Notes under the pieces: generated by a model
The model's input: the letters and a program-made list of their open reading frames with translations, nothing else
What the model was told of the DNA's origin: nothing
Databases searched by the model: none
Translations under genes and position numbers: made by a program
DNA from: an uncultured Muribaculum sp.
Lineage (GTDB): Bacteria > Bacteroidota > Bacteroidia > Bacteroidales > Muribaculaceae
Direction of reading: 5' to 3'
Assembly: GCA_910578835.1 (NCBI GenBank)
Contig: CAJTSK010000001.1
Coordinates: 124,001 to 188,000, forward strand
Length of the DNA: 64,000 nt
Shown: positions 25,966 to 35,214 of the stretch, piece by piece
Layout: every line of letters starts with the position of its first letter
Position numbering within the stretch: the stretch's first letter is position 1

Positions 25966-28800
25966 ATGATTTCAAAATATAAAACATTTCTTCCGGTTGC
26001 CGCCGGAGCTGCAATGCTCGGATTGAGCGTTCCCGCCATGGCACAGACCGAAGATTCCGACAGCGTGGACCAGGTCCAGGTCGCTTACCGCACTATCGAT
26101 AAATACGATTTGCTTGGTGGAGTGGCTACGCTTGATTTTGAAGAACTTCAGAAGAAGAACTATATCAACGATATCAATAACACCACGCTCAACGGTTATG
26201 TAGCCGGTTTCAACGGCAACTCGCTATGGGGTATGGACGCTGACAATGACGGCGGATTTCTTGTACTTGTCGACGGTATGCCGCGCGACATGAACAATGT
26301 AATCTCAAGCGAAGTGAAGGACATCACCTTCATGAAGGGTGCCCAGGCTGTGGTGCTTTACGGTAGCCGTGCCGCAAAGGGCGTGATTTACATCACTACC
26401 AAGCGCGGTGGCGAGGGTCCGCTTCAGATTAATGTACGTGCCAACACCGGATGGGCTGTCGCAAAGGCATTCCCCGAATATCTCGGTGCTGCCGAATACA
26501 TGACCCTCTACAATGAGGCTCTTGGCAATGACGGTCTTGACCCGATGTACACCCCTGAGCAGATTTACAACACTGCGTCGGGTGTAAATCCCTACCGTTA
26601 TCCTAATGTTGACATGTACTCGAAGGATTATGTGAAAAAGGTATATAACCGTACCGATGCTTCTCTTGAAATATCGGGAGGTAACAACCGCGCGCGTTTC
26701 TATACCAATGTCAACTATTTCCGCCAGGGCGATTTCGTCAATTTCGGAGAAGCTAAGAAAAATTATACCGACCGCTTCTCGGTGCGCGGTAATATCGACG
26801 TGAACCTGACCGACTGGGTGAGCGCTTATGTCAACGCTGCCGCCACATATTATAATGCACGTGCGGCTCATAGCAATGATACAGGCGACTACTGGGCAAA
26901 TGCGTCGACTCTGCGTCCCAACCGTATCAATCCGCTTATCCCGCTGAGCGCGATTAATCCTGATGCGAAGGATGTATTTGACCTCCTCGGCACCAGTGCC
27001 AATATCTACAACGGTTGTTTCCTTGCCGGTACATCGATTGACAAGACTAATATCTTTGCCGATTACTATGCAAAGGGTTACAACAAGTTCACAAGCCGTC
27101 AGTTCCAGTTTGACGCCGGTATTGACATTGACCTCGGCATGCTGACCAAGGGACTTTCGTTCCACACACAGTACTCTGTCGATTACGCTACCTCTTACAA
27201 TACAGGTTATACCGACTCTTACGCTACTTACACGCCTACATGGGCAAACTTCAACGGAGTAGACCAGATCGTGTCAATTTCTGTAGAGGGTAAAGACGAG
27301 CACTCGGGTGTGCAGAACATCTCAGGCTCTGCAAGCCGCCAGACCATGATGTGGACCGGTAACTTTGACTACAAGCGCACATTTGCCGATGTTCACAACT
27401 TCCACGCCATGGCGCTTGCCGCAGGCTGGCAGCGCACTACTGCCGGTGAATACCACCGTCGAAGCAGCGCCAACCTCGGTTTTGAAGTGGACTATAACTT
27501 TGACCGCCGCTACTATGTTGACCTTAGTCTTGCCGGAATCCACTCTGCCAAGCTCGCTGAAGGTCACCGTCAGGCATGGTCACCCTCTGCTTCTATCGGC
27601 TGGCGTATCTCTCAGGAAGATTTCTTGAAAGATTCACAGGCTGTCAATGAGTTGATGCTCTCTGCTTCTTACAGCAATGTAAAGACCGACCTTGACCTTA
27701 CCGACTACTACATGTATTCGCCCAACTATACCAACGGTGGATGGTATTCATGGGGTAGCTCCGGTGATCCTGCCGCTTATCCCAAGCGCGGTTCCAACGA
27801 GGACCTCGGTTTCATTACACGCAAAGAGTTTTCGGTTAATCTTCGTGGAGAGTTCTTCAACCGCATGATCGGTCTTGAAGCTTCATTCTTCCATATCGAC
27901 AATGAGGGATTGCCCATCAACAACTCTACCAAGTTCCCGTCGTTCTTCTCTACTTATTATCCTGAGGCAAGCTTTGTGCCCTGGCTCAACTACAACGCCA
28001 ACCGCCGCACAGGTTTTGATTTCGGAGTTAACTTCAACAAGCAGTTTGGCGAGTTTGCCCTCCAGCTTGGCGTGACCGGTACTTACTACAAGACCAAGGC
28101 TACCAAGCGTGACGAAATCTACGAAAACGACTATCAGTATCGTCAGGGTAAGGATGTCGACGGTATCTGGGGCTATCGTTGCCTTGGTTTCTTCGCTACC
28201 GACGAGGAGGCTGAAGCTTACGACCAGGATGCTCTCGGAGGCAGCAACCTTCAGGCAGGCGACCTCAAGTATGAGGACGTAAACGGCGACGGTAAGGTTG
28301 ACACCAACGACCAGGTGTTGCTCGGTCGTGGCGGATGGTATGGCGACCCCTTCACTCTCGGTGTAAACATCACCGCGCAGTATAAGGGATTCACCCTCTT
28401 CCTCCACGGTACAGGCGGCTTTGGTGCCGAAAGCGTGAAAAGCGACACCTACTGGTGGGTTCACAGCGACCGCAAGTACTCTGCCGAGGTGCGCAACCGC
28501 TGGACTCCCGAAACTGCAGCTACCGCCACTTATCCGCGCCTTACCACTACTAACGGTGCAAACAACTTTGTCACTTCTGACTTCTGGATGTATAGCCGCG
28601 ACCGCTTCGAGCTTGCCAAGGTGCAGCTTACCTACGACTTCAACGCCAATCTTTTTGACGGCAAGGTCGTGAAGGGTCTGTCGCTATATGTAAGCGGTGA
28701 CAATCTGCTGACTATCGCTAAGAATCGCAAGATTCTTGAAATGTCGCTCGGTACACCCCAGAGCCGTTTCTACAATATTGGTGCTAAAGTAACTTTCTAA
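25966..28800 (+). CDS. xusC: SusC-like TonB-dependent transporter without the N-terminal regulatory-like domain (XusC-like)
   Basis: This 944-aa outer-membrane protein has a signal peptide ending PAMAQ (about 1-26). Unlike xusA it goes almost directly from the signal peptide into the plug domain (LLGGVATLDFEELQKKN, then VLVDGMPRDMNNV), lacking the carboxypeptidase-regulatory-like domain and a canonical VVVVGYG box (it has DQVQVAYRT). The barrel is complete, ending YNIGAKVTF. It is the second SusC of the Xus core, 36 bp after xusB. Confidence 0.9.
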   Translation: MISKYKTFLPVAAGAAMLGLSVPAMAQTEDSDSVDQVQVAYRTIDKYDLLGGVATLDFEELQKKNYINDINNTTLNGYVAGFNGNSLWGMDADNDGGFLVLVDGMPRDMNNVISSEVKDITFMKGAQAVVLYGSRAAKGVIYITTKRGGEGPLQINVRANTGWAVAKAFPEYLGAAEYMTLYNEALGNDGLDPMYTPEQIYNTASGVNPYRYPNVDMYSKDYVKKVYNRTDASLEISGGNNRARFYTNVNYFRQGDFVNFGEAKKNYTDRFSVRGNIDVNLTDWVSAYVNAAATYYNARAAHSNDTGDYWANASTLRPNRINPLIPLSAINPDAKDVFDLLGTSANIYNGCFLAGTSIDKTNIFADYYAKGYNKFTSRQFQFDAGIDIDLGMLTKGLSFHTQYSVDYATSYNTGYTDSYATYTPTWANFNGVDQIVSISVEGKDEHSGVQNISGSASRQTMMWTGNFDYKRTFADVHNFHAMALAAGWQRTTAGEYHRRSSANLGFEVDYNFDRRYYVDLSLAGIHSAKLAEGHRQAWSPSASIGWRISQEDFLKDSQAVNELMLSASYSNVKTDLDLTDYYMYSPNYTNGGWYSWGSSGDPAAYPKRGSNEDLGFITRKEFSVNLRGEFFNRMIGLEASFFHIDNEGLPINNSTKFPSFFSTYYPEASFVPWLNYNANRRTGFDFGVNFNKQFGEFALQLGVTGTYYKTKATKRDEIYENDYQYRQGKDVDGIWGYRCLGFFATDEEAEAYDQDALGGSNLQAGDLKYEDVNGDGKVDTNDQVLLGRGGWYGDPFTLGVNITAQYKGFTLFLHGTGGFGAESVKSDTYWWVHSDRKYSAEVRNRWTPETAATATYPRLTTTNGANNFVTSDFWMYSRDRFELAKVQLTYDFNANLFDGKVVKGLSLYVSGDNLLTIAKNRKILEMSLGTPQSRFYNIGAKVTF

Positions 28801-28813
28801 CACAATGTACACA

Positions 28814-30598
28814 ATGAAAAATATAGTCAAATATATCGCAATACCGGCTCTGCTGGCGTCACTGACAGCCTGTGACGACCTGTTTGAACCCGCTATTGAG
28901 AATATTAAGCAGCCTGAAACAATGGACAACGAGGCTAAGTATGCCGATAATATTCTTGGTAGTGCATATATCCTGATGCCTTATCCGAGCGGCTCCGAAA
29001 GTGATGTCGCTACTGATGACGCTGTTTCAAATGATGTTTCCAACGCGTATCTGTCAATGGCTACCGGTTCATGGACTTCGCAGACCGGACAGTCGGTCAA
29101 CAACTGGCGTGACCGTAATGCCTCAATACAGTATTGCAACCTGCTTCTTGAGCATGCCGACAATGTACCCTTTGCTCCGTCAAACGAGATTGTCAACAAT
29201 ATGCTCCGCGACCGTCTTAAAGGTGAAGCTTATGGTCTGCGTGCGCTTAACATGTATTATCTTCTTCAGAATTATGCAGGAAAGGCGGATAACGGTGACT
29301 TCCTCGGTGTTCCCATTTGGAAAACATCTTTTGACGCTACCACTGACATGAATGTGCCCCGCGCTTCATTCCAGGATTGTATAAAGAGCCTTCTTGAAGA
29401 TTCCGACCTGGCTTCAAATCTTCTTCCTCTTGACTACAACGACCTTGGCGGTAACGCCGAGCTTCCCGCCAAGTATGCCGGTCTTGGTATCGACTACATG
29501 GACTACAACCGTGTGTTCGGATCTTCTTGCTGGGGCAGGATGTCGGGCAGAATCATCGAGGCGATACGCGCGCAGGTGGCTCTCCTTGCTGCAAGTCCCG
29601 CGTTTAGCGGCGCTTCTGATATAGACTGGGCTAAGGCTGCCGATTACGCGGCTGTTGTAATCGACCACAATAATGGTGTTGCCGGTCTTGCTCCGAGGGG
29701 TCATATATGGTATAGCGCTGAAGTTGTGGCCAACAACAACAATGACAAGTCTAACGACGCCGAAATCATATGGCGCGGCGGCTATGAGGAAAACACAACT
29801 CTTGAGGCTGACAACTTCCCGCCGTCGCTTTACGGCAAGGGTCGTGTAAACCCCACTCAGAATCTTGTTGACGCATTCCCCATGGCAAACGGTTATCCTA
29901 TCAATAACCCCAATGCGCAGTATGACGCAGCCAATCCTTACGCCAACCGTGACCCGCGTCTCGCCCACTATATCGTGACCGACGGCTCTACTCTCGGTGT
30001 TAACAACTCTACCATCAAAACCGGTACAGATGCCGGCAACAACGATGGTATAAACAAAGAGACCGGTTACTCAACCCGTACAGGATACTATATGCGCAAG
30101 CATCTCCGTACTGATGTCAACCCCAACTCTACCAATGAGGTCAAGAAGTATCACTATACCAAGCGTATCCGCTTCACAGAGATATATCTTGCCTACGCCG
30201 AGGCGGCAAATGAGGCATGGGGCCCGAAAGCAAGCGGTTCACACGCTTACAGCGCCTACGACATCATCAAGGCTATCCGCGAGCGCGCAGGCATCTGCGA
30301 AGGTACTACCGACGCTTATCTAGAAGAGTGTGCCGCAAGCAAGGACAAGATGCGCGAGCTTATCCGCAACGAGCGCCGTCTCGAGCTTTGCTTCGAGAAC
30401 ATCCGCTTCTGGGATCTCCGCCGCTGGCAGGCTCCTCTTACCGAGACAGCCAAGGGTGTGCAGATTAGCAATAACAGCACTACATTCAAGTATATTGATG
30501 TAGAGTCGCGCCGTTATCAGGATTATATGATTTATGGTCCGCTTCCTTACTCTGATGTAATCAAGTTCAGCAACCTTGTGCAGAATCAGGGATGGTAA
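28814..30598 (+). CDS. xusD: SusD/RagB-like lipoprotein (XusD-like)
   Basis: This is a 594-aa lipoprotein if started at the ATG at 28814, which gives a classic lipoprotein signal MKNIVKYIAIPALLASLTAC; an in-frame ATG at 28805 would only add three residues. The RagB/SusD C-terminal block is clear (RNERRLELCFENIRFWDLRR), and it ends QNQGW. It should form the lid of the XusC transporter encoded just upstream (13-bp gap). Confidence 0.92.
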   Translation: MKNIVKYIAIPALLASLTACDDLFEPAIENIKQPETMDNEAKYADNILGSAYILMPYPSGSESDVATDDAVSNDVSNAYLSMATGSWTSQTGQSVNNWRDRNASIQYCNLLLEHADNVPFAPSNEIVNNMLRDRLKGEAYGLRALNMYYLLQNYAGKADNGDFLGVPIWKTSFDATTDMNVPRASFQDCIKSLLEDSDLASNLLPLDYNDLGGNAELPAKYAGLGIDYMDYNRVFGSSCWGRMSGRIIEAIRAQVALLAASPAFSGASDIDWAKAADYAAVVIDHNNGVAGLAPRGHIWYSAEVVANNNNDKSNDAEIIWRGGYEENTTLEADNFPPSLYGKGRVNPTQNLVDAFPMANGYPINNPNAQYDAANPYANRDPRLAHYIVTDGSTLGVNNSTIKTGTDAGNNDGINKETGYSTRTGYYMRKHLRTDVNPNSTNEVKKYHYTKRIRFTEIYLAYAEAANEAWGPKASGSHAYSAYDIIKAIRERAGICEGTTDAYLEECAASKDKMRELIRNERRLELCFENIRFWDLRRWQAPLTETAKGVQISNNSTTFKYIDVESRRYQDYMIYGPLPYSDVIKFSNLVQNQGW

Positions 30599-30625
30599 TT
30601 TTCACCTTTAAATGACTACAACATC

Positions 30626-31669
30626 ATGAACACTATCAAATATTCTACAATAATCGGTCTTGGAGTGTTGCTCGGTCTATCGACTGTGTCATGTAAAAAC
30701 CAGGACAAGGATTTTCCCGATTATGAGGGCGGCGTGTCAGCTTACTTCGCCCATCAGTATCCCGTCAAGATTATCACTCTCGGTGACGATGCCGAGCAGG
30801 ACAACACTCTTGACAACAAGCATCAGTGTATAATTTATGCTACCCAGGGCGGTGCCTATAAGTCACGCGACCTCAGCATCGATGTGCAGGTTGACCCCAC
30901 GCTTGTGGAAAATCTTACTTTCGGCAACGGCGGCGAAGTGAAGGCTATGCCCGCGTCATATTACTCACTTGAGTCTACCACGCTCACAAAGAAGAAAGAT
31001 TATCTGTTTGGCACGACTGTCACTTTGACCGATGCTTTCTTTGCCGACAAGGATGCTCTCAAGGAGACTTATGTGATACCTTTGCGCATGGTCGCTGCTC
31101 GCGGTGCCGACCGCATACTGTCGGGTAAGGCTAATGTGGAAAATCCTGCAAGATGCAATCCCGATGACTGGTCGGAGCTGCCTAAGGATTATATCCTCTA
31201 TTGTGTGAAATACATCAATCCCTGGCATTCAAGCTATCTGCGCCGCGGTGTTGATGTTATCTCCGAAAACGGCACAACCGAGACAGTAAAGCGTCATGCC
31301 GAATATGTCGAGCGTGATGAGGTGGTGAATCTTACCACCGAGTCTATGACCGAATGCTTGTTCCCCGTGTCGACTGAGGTGCCCGACGGTGACGGTATCA
31401 AGACTCTCACCTGCGAGCTGAAGCTTACTTTCAACAATGACGGTCAGGTATCGGTGACCACCGACACTCCCGGAATGACCGCCACCGGTAACGGTAAGTT
31501 TGTAAAGCTTGGCGAGAAACATAGCTGGGACAATAAGGACCGCGATGCTCTCTACCTGGATTATCAGGTGGATTTCGGTGGCAAGAAATATGCTACTCTT
31601 GACACTCTCGTGATGCGTACTCGTGATGTTGCCCCCATTTTCGATTTTAATCCCTCTTATTCTAAATAA
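30626..31669 (+). CDS. xusE: XusE-like surface glycan-binding lipoprotein (DUF1735/DUF5627-type)
   Basis: This 347-aa lipoprotein has a lipobox ending at the Cys of LSTVSCKN. The N-terminal Ig-like region (about 35-165: FPDYEGGVSAYFAHQYPV, then the TYVIPLRM strand) resembles DUF1735, and the C-terminal half is a beta-rich lipocalin-like or binding domain. It lies 27 bp after xusD and 14 bp before xyn10A, the exact place of XusE in the Xus core. No catalytic motif is seen; it probably captures xylan at the surface. Confidence 0.8.
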   Translation: MNTIKYSTIIGLGVLLGLSTVSCKNQDKDFPDYEGGVSAYFAHQYPVKIITLGDDAEQDNTLDNKHQCIIYATQGGAYKSRDLSIDVQVDPTLVENLTFGNGGEVKAMPASYYSLESTTLTKKKDYLFGTTVTLTDAFFADKDALKETYVIPLRMVAARGADRILSGKANVENPARCNPDDWSELPKDYILYCVKYINPWHSSYLRRGVDVISENGTTETVKRHAEYVERDEVVNLTTESMTECLFPVSTEVPDGDGIKTLTCELKLTFNNDGQVSVTTDTPGMTATGNGKFVKLGEKHSWDNKDRDALYLDYQVDFGGKKYATLDTLVMRTRDVAPIFDFNPSYSK

Positions 31670-31683
31670 CTAACGCGATTATT

Positions 31684-33906
31684 ATGAAAGAATATAATAA
31701 AATATGGGCGTTGGCTCTGATTCCGATGTTGGCAAGCTGTGCCGATGACTTCGACACCTCTTCCAACTTTCAGGTCGACAAGCCTGAAAGCGTGGCTCAG
31801 TATGAGTATCTCAACGCTTACGCGCCATTAAAGACCTATATTGACCGTGCAGCTCATCCCGGGTTCCTTCTTGGAACCGGGGTGAACGCCGACGAATATC
31901 TTAAGCGTGGCGGCGTATTTATCCTTACCAACACCAACTTTGACCAGGTGACTACCGGAAATGCCATGAAGTATGCTTCGATCGTTCGCGATGACGGCTC
32001 TATGGATTTCTCAAAGGTCATTGATTTTGTCGATGCAGCCACTTCTTCGGGAGTGCAGGTGTATGGTCACACTCTCTGCTGGCATGCTCAGCAGAATGTC
32101 AACTGGCTTAACTCGCTGATTGCCGACAAGGATATGGATCCGAGCGAAATCGGTACAGAGACCGTTGTGCTCACCTCATTTTACGATGGTGGCGGCAAGA
32201 CATTCGGCGGTTGGGGCGGCGGCTCTTTTAGCAATGTTGATGAAGACGGCAAGCCCTGCTTGAAGTTTACTAACGCTGAGGAAAAAAACAACCCCTGGGA
32301 TATTCAGGCTTGTATATCGGCTTCTTTCACCGAGGGTACCCAGTACACCATGGAATTTGATGTGAAAGGTGACCCCGCTTCATTTACTTGGGATTTCCAG
32401 AAATCAGATGGTTACGCAGGTCGTGGATCTACTGATGCATTTGATGTGAAAAGTTCGTGGACTCATGTTAAAATCAACGGAACTCCTAACGGAGAAGGTG
32501 CTGACCGCCTGCTTCTCAGCCTTGGTAAGTATGTCGGAACACTTTATCTCACCGACATCAAGATTACTTACGAGAAGCTGAAAGAGACGGAGGTTGAGGT
32601 TGAGGAAGAGCGCAGGGCTATCGAGGTAAGCTCCGACGACATGGTTGAGGCTGCATGGGATACCCAGTTCTGGATTATGACCGATGCCACCTTCAAGGAA
32701 GGCGATTCTTGGGAGGTGTCTATGGACATCCGTGCCGACAAGGAAGCCGGATCAAGCACTCAGGTTCACACCGGTGCCGGTGAATATCTGCACTATGAAG
32801 GTATTGGTAATCCTCGCTTTACAAGATCATGGACCACTTACACAGCGAAGGGTAATTTCCCCGCAGGTGCAAACGGTGGTCACTCGATTGCCTTCAACCT
32901 TAACGAGTTTGCTGAAGCTAACAATTATTATTTTGATAACATCAGCTTTAAGGTTAACGGTGTAGAGTTGATTAAAAACGGTACTTGCGACGATGACAAC
33001 ATGAAAGACAATTTTATCGTCAAGGAGAAGCGTGGCGATATTGGTCCGGCTCGTTTCGTGGACAAGGTTAAAAACGTCATCTCTACTACCAAGAAGCCTC
33101 TTACCGCTGAAGAGAAGGCTGAAATCCTCACCAACGAAATGGAGCGTTGGGTCAAGGCTTGCATGGAAGCTACCGAGGGTAAGGTCAAGGCTTGGGATGT
33201 GGTCAACGAACCTCTTGCCGACGGTGGCAGCAACGCCTACGGTATACGCGGTCTTAAGACTGACAAAGATGTTGACGCATCGGCATTCTTGTGGCAGAAA
33301 TATCTTGGTGAAAACTACGTAAGGGTTCCCATCAAGTTTGCCCGTCAGTATTTTGTTGAAAACGGCGGCAATGCCGAGGACCTCAAGCTCTTCATCAATG
33401 ATTACAATCTTGAAGCCGGTTCCGACAACAACTTCAAGGCTGAGAGTCTTGTGAAGTGGGTTGAGAGATGGGAATCTGACAACGTTACCAAGATTGACGG
33501 TATCGGAACCCAGATGCACGTTTCTTGCTCGGTTGATCCTGTTCAGCAGAAGAAAAATGAAGATCATGTAGTAAGGATGTATGAGATACTTGCCAGATCG
33601 GGCAAACTTATCCGTGTAACCGAGCTTGACATGGGTATCGTTGACGCTGACGGAAAGGCAATCAAGACTCCTGACTTGACTTATGAGCAGAAGCAGCTGA
33701 TGAGCGACTACTTCAAGTTTATCGTCAAGAAGTATTTCGAGATTATCCCCGAGGCTCAGCAGTATGGTATCTGTGCATGGGCGCAGACCGACAGCCCTGA
33801 GGGCAGCGGATGGCGTGCCGGTGAGCCTATCGGTCTATGGGATGAAAATCTCAGCCGTAAGCCCGCTTATGCAGGTTTTGCCGACGGTCTCGCAGGTAAA
33901 GAGTAA
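31684..33906 (+). CDS. xyn10A: GH10 endo-beta-1,4-xylanase with two CBM modules inserted in the catalytic domain
   Basis: This 740-aa lipoprotein has a lipobox ending at Cys19 (MLASC). The GH10 barrel starts at about 50 (FLLGTGVNADEYL), is interrupted at about 160-460 by two CBM4/9-like beta-sandwich modules, and resumes with acid/base E509 in WDVVNEP and nucleophile E647 in RVTELDMGI. Split GH10 enzymes of this kind are the surface xylanases of Bacteroidetes xylan loci. It cuts xylan at the cell surface so that the Xus transporters can import fragments. A hairpin with a T-run follows the stop. Confidence 0.95.
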   Translation: MKEYNKIWALALIPMLASCADDFDTSSNFQVDKPESVAQYEYLNAYAPLKTYIDRAAHPGFLLGTGVNADEYLKRGGVFILTNTNFDQVTTGNAMKYASIVRDDGSMDFSKVIDFVDAATSSGVQVYGHTLCWHAQQNVNWLNSLIADKDMDPSEIGTETVVLTSFYDGGGKTFGGWGGGSFSNVDEDGKPCLKFTNAEEKNNPWDIQACISASFTEGTQYTMEFDVKGDPASFTWDFQKSDGYAGRGSTDAFDVKSSWTHVKINGTPNGEGADRLLLSLGKYVGTLYLTDIKITYEKLKETEVEVEEERRAIEVSSDDMVEAAWDTQFWIMTDATFKEGDSWEVSMDIRADKEAGSSTQVHTGAGEYLHYEGIGNPRFTRSWTTYTAKGNFPAGANGGHSIAFNLNEFAEANNYYFDNISFKVNGVELIKNGTCDDDNMKDNFIVKEKRGDIGPARFVDKVKNVISTTKKPLTAEEKAEILTNEMERWVKACMEATEGKVKAWDVVNEPLADGGSNAYGIRGLKTDKDVDASAFLWQKYLGENYVRVPIKFARQYFVENGGNAEDLKLFINDYNLEAGSDNNFKAESLVKWVERWESDNVTKIDGIGTQMHVSCSVDPVQQKKNEDHVVRMYEILARSGKLIRVTELDMGIVDADGKAIKTPDLTYEQKQLMSDYFKFIVKKYFEIIPEAQQYGICAWAQTDSPEGSGWRAGEPIGLWDENLSRKPAYAGFADGLAGKE

Positions 33907-33936
33907 TTTCTACCTAAAATAATCATTAATAATCAG

Positions 33937-33971
33937 CCGGGAGGGAGAAGCCTCCCTCCCGGTATTTTTTT
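33937..33971 (+). terminator. Hairpin with T-run after xyn10A
   Basis: An 11-bp GC-rich stem (CCGGGAGGGAG / CTCCCTCCCGG, 33937-33962) is followed by a run of T (TATTTTTTTC). It looks like an intrinsic terminator, yet the next gene starts 32 bp after the hairpin, leaving no room for a promoter, so it is more likely a partial terminator or a transcript-stabilising hairpin inside the operon. Confidence 0.75.
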
Positions 33972-33993
33972 CTTAACTAACAATTTTTTTACT

Positions 33994-35121
33994 ATGAACA
34001 AAAAATTACTCACATTGGCGGCTGTAGCTGCTATGTCAGTCTCTTCAATCAGTGCAGAGACTAAGGTTCTTGTTGAAACTGATTTCTCCACTATGAGTGC
34101 TTATTCTTTCTGGAAATCAGATGCTGCATCTGATGTTAAGATTGAAAATGGCGCTCTTGTTGTAGGTAATGCTGAGGCAACTGCTAGTTTCTGGGATCTT
34201 CAGTATATGGTTGCTGACAATTTTACTGTAACAAAAGATGTTGAATACACAATTACCGCTAAGATTAAAGGATTCAAGGGAAATCTTCATATCAATTTAG
34301 GTACTTGGAGTGCTGCTGAAAATGGTGGTATAGAGGTATCTGAGTCTACCGATTGGCAGACTGTTACCGGAAAAATAGTTGGTAAGGATGATACAGATGC
34401 TACTGCTCACCTCTTGTTCCAGAGCGGTGATTTCGTAGGCACTTACCAGATTCAGTCTGTAAAAGTAACTTATGAGGCTGAAGGTGGTGACACTCCCGAA
34501 CAGCCCGAAGACCCCAAACCCGAACAGCCCGGTGAAGGTGTAGTGGCTTCTTGGTATACCGGCAATGGTGCTACATTTGGAGGATGGGGTGGCTCTGCTA
34601 CCTTTGAGCAGACTACCGAAGACGACAAGCCCTGCCTTGCTGTTACAAATCCTGCTGAATCGGCAAATCCCTGGGATGTTCAGATTGGTATCGACGTTAA
34701 TTTGGAAAATGCCAAGACTTATTACCTTGCATTTGATGTAAAGGGTACTGCAGCAGAAGGTATCGCTGTCGGTATCCAGAACTCCAAGGACTACAGCGGC
34801 AAGGGTGATTTCACTCCGTTTAACATCACTGAAAAGTGGAATCGCGTTGTAATCAGCGCTACCGTTAATGGCGAGGACGCTGACCGTATCACTTTCAACC
34901 TTGGTAAGTATGTAGGTTCATTATATATGACTAATGTTGTATTGACTACTACTAATCCCGCAGGTCTTGACGCAGTTGAGGTTGCTCCCGTGGTTAACCA
35001 CTGGACTGTCTACAACCTGATGGGCGTCAAGGTACTTGACACTGACAACGAAGCTGCCGTCAACGATCTTCCCAACGGTATCTACGTTATCAACGGCAAG
35101 AAAATTGCCATCCGTAAATAA
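33994..35121 (+). CDS. Secreted protein with two carbohydrate-binding modules related to those of xyn10A
   Basis: This 375-aa protein has a signal peptide (about 1-21), a first beta-sandwich module (about 25-160), a Pro/Glu linker (164-181), a second module (about 183-320) and a C-terminal sorting-type domain (335-375, ending NGIYVINGKKIAIRK). Module 2 matches the first insert of xyn10A through TFGGWGG, DKPCL, NPWD and LGKYVG. Module 1 resembles the second insert (FWDLQYMVADNFT). There is no catalytic domain. Third codon positions are richer in A/T than in its neighbours, and hairpins lie on both sides. It is probably an abundant surface xylan-binding protein. Confidence 0.8.
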   Translation: MNKKLLTLAAVAAMSVSSISAETKVLVETDFSTMSAYSFWKSDAASDVKIENGALVVGNAEATASFWDLQYMVADNFTVTKDVEYTITAKIKGFKGNLHINLGTWSAAENGGIEVSESTDWQTVTGKIVGKDDTDATAHLLFQSGDFVGTYQIQSVKVTYEAEGGDTPEQPEDPKPEQPGEGVVASWYTGNGATFGGWGGSATFEQTTEDDKPCLAVTNPAESANPWDVQIGIDVNLENAKTYYLAFDVKGTAAEGIAVGIQNSKDYSGKGDFTPFNITEKWNRVVISATVNGEDADRITFNLGKYVGSLYMTNVVLTTTNPAGLDAVEVAPVVNHWTVYNLMGVKVLDTDNEAAVNDLPNGIYVINGKKIAIRK

Positions 35122-35152
35122 TCGACTGTAGAAGTAGAATAGTTCGATAGCT

Positions 35153-35191
35153 CACAACCGGTCAGGGGGAATTTCCCCCCTCCCGGTTGTG
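35153..35191 (+). terminator. Hairpin after the CBM protein gene
   Basis: CACAACCGG pairs with CCGGTTGTG (9 bp), with an inner GGGGGAA / TTCCCCC arm. The downstream T-run is weak. It separates the CBM gene from the GH3 gene and may limit read-through or stabilise the upstream message. Confidence 0.55.
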
Positions 35192-35214
35192 AATAATTTA
35201 ACCCCAATTCATTC

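Noticed and set aside
26305..27165. 286-codon minus-strand frame inside xusC
   Set aside because: It overlaps a complete SusC-like gene throughout and shows no domain, start context or promoter.
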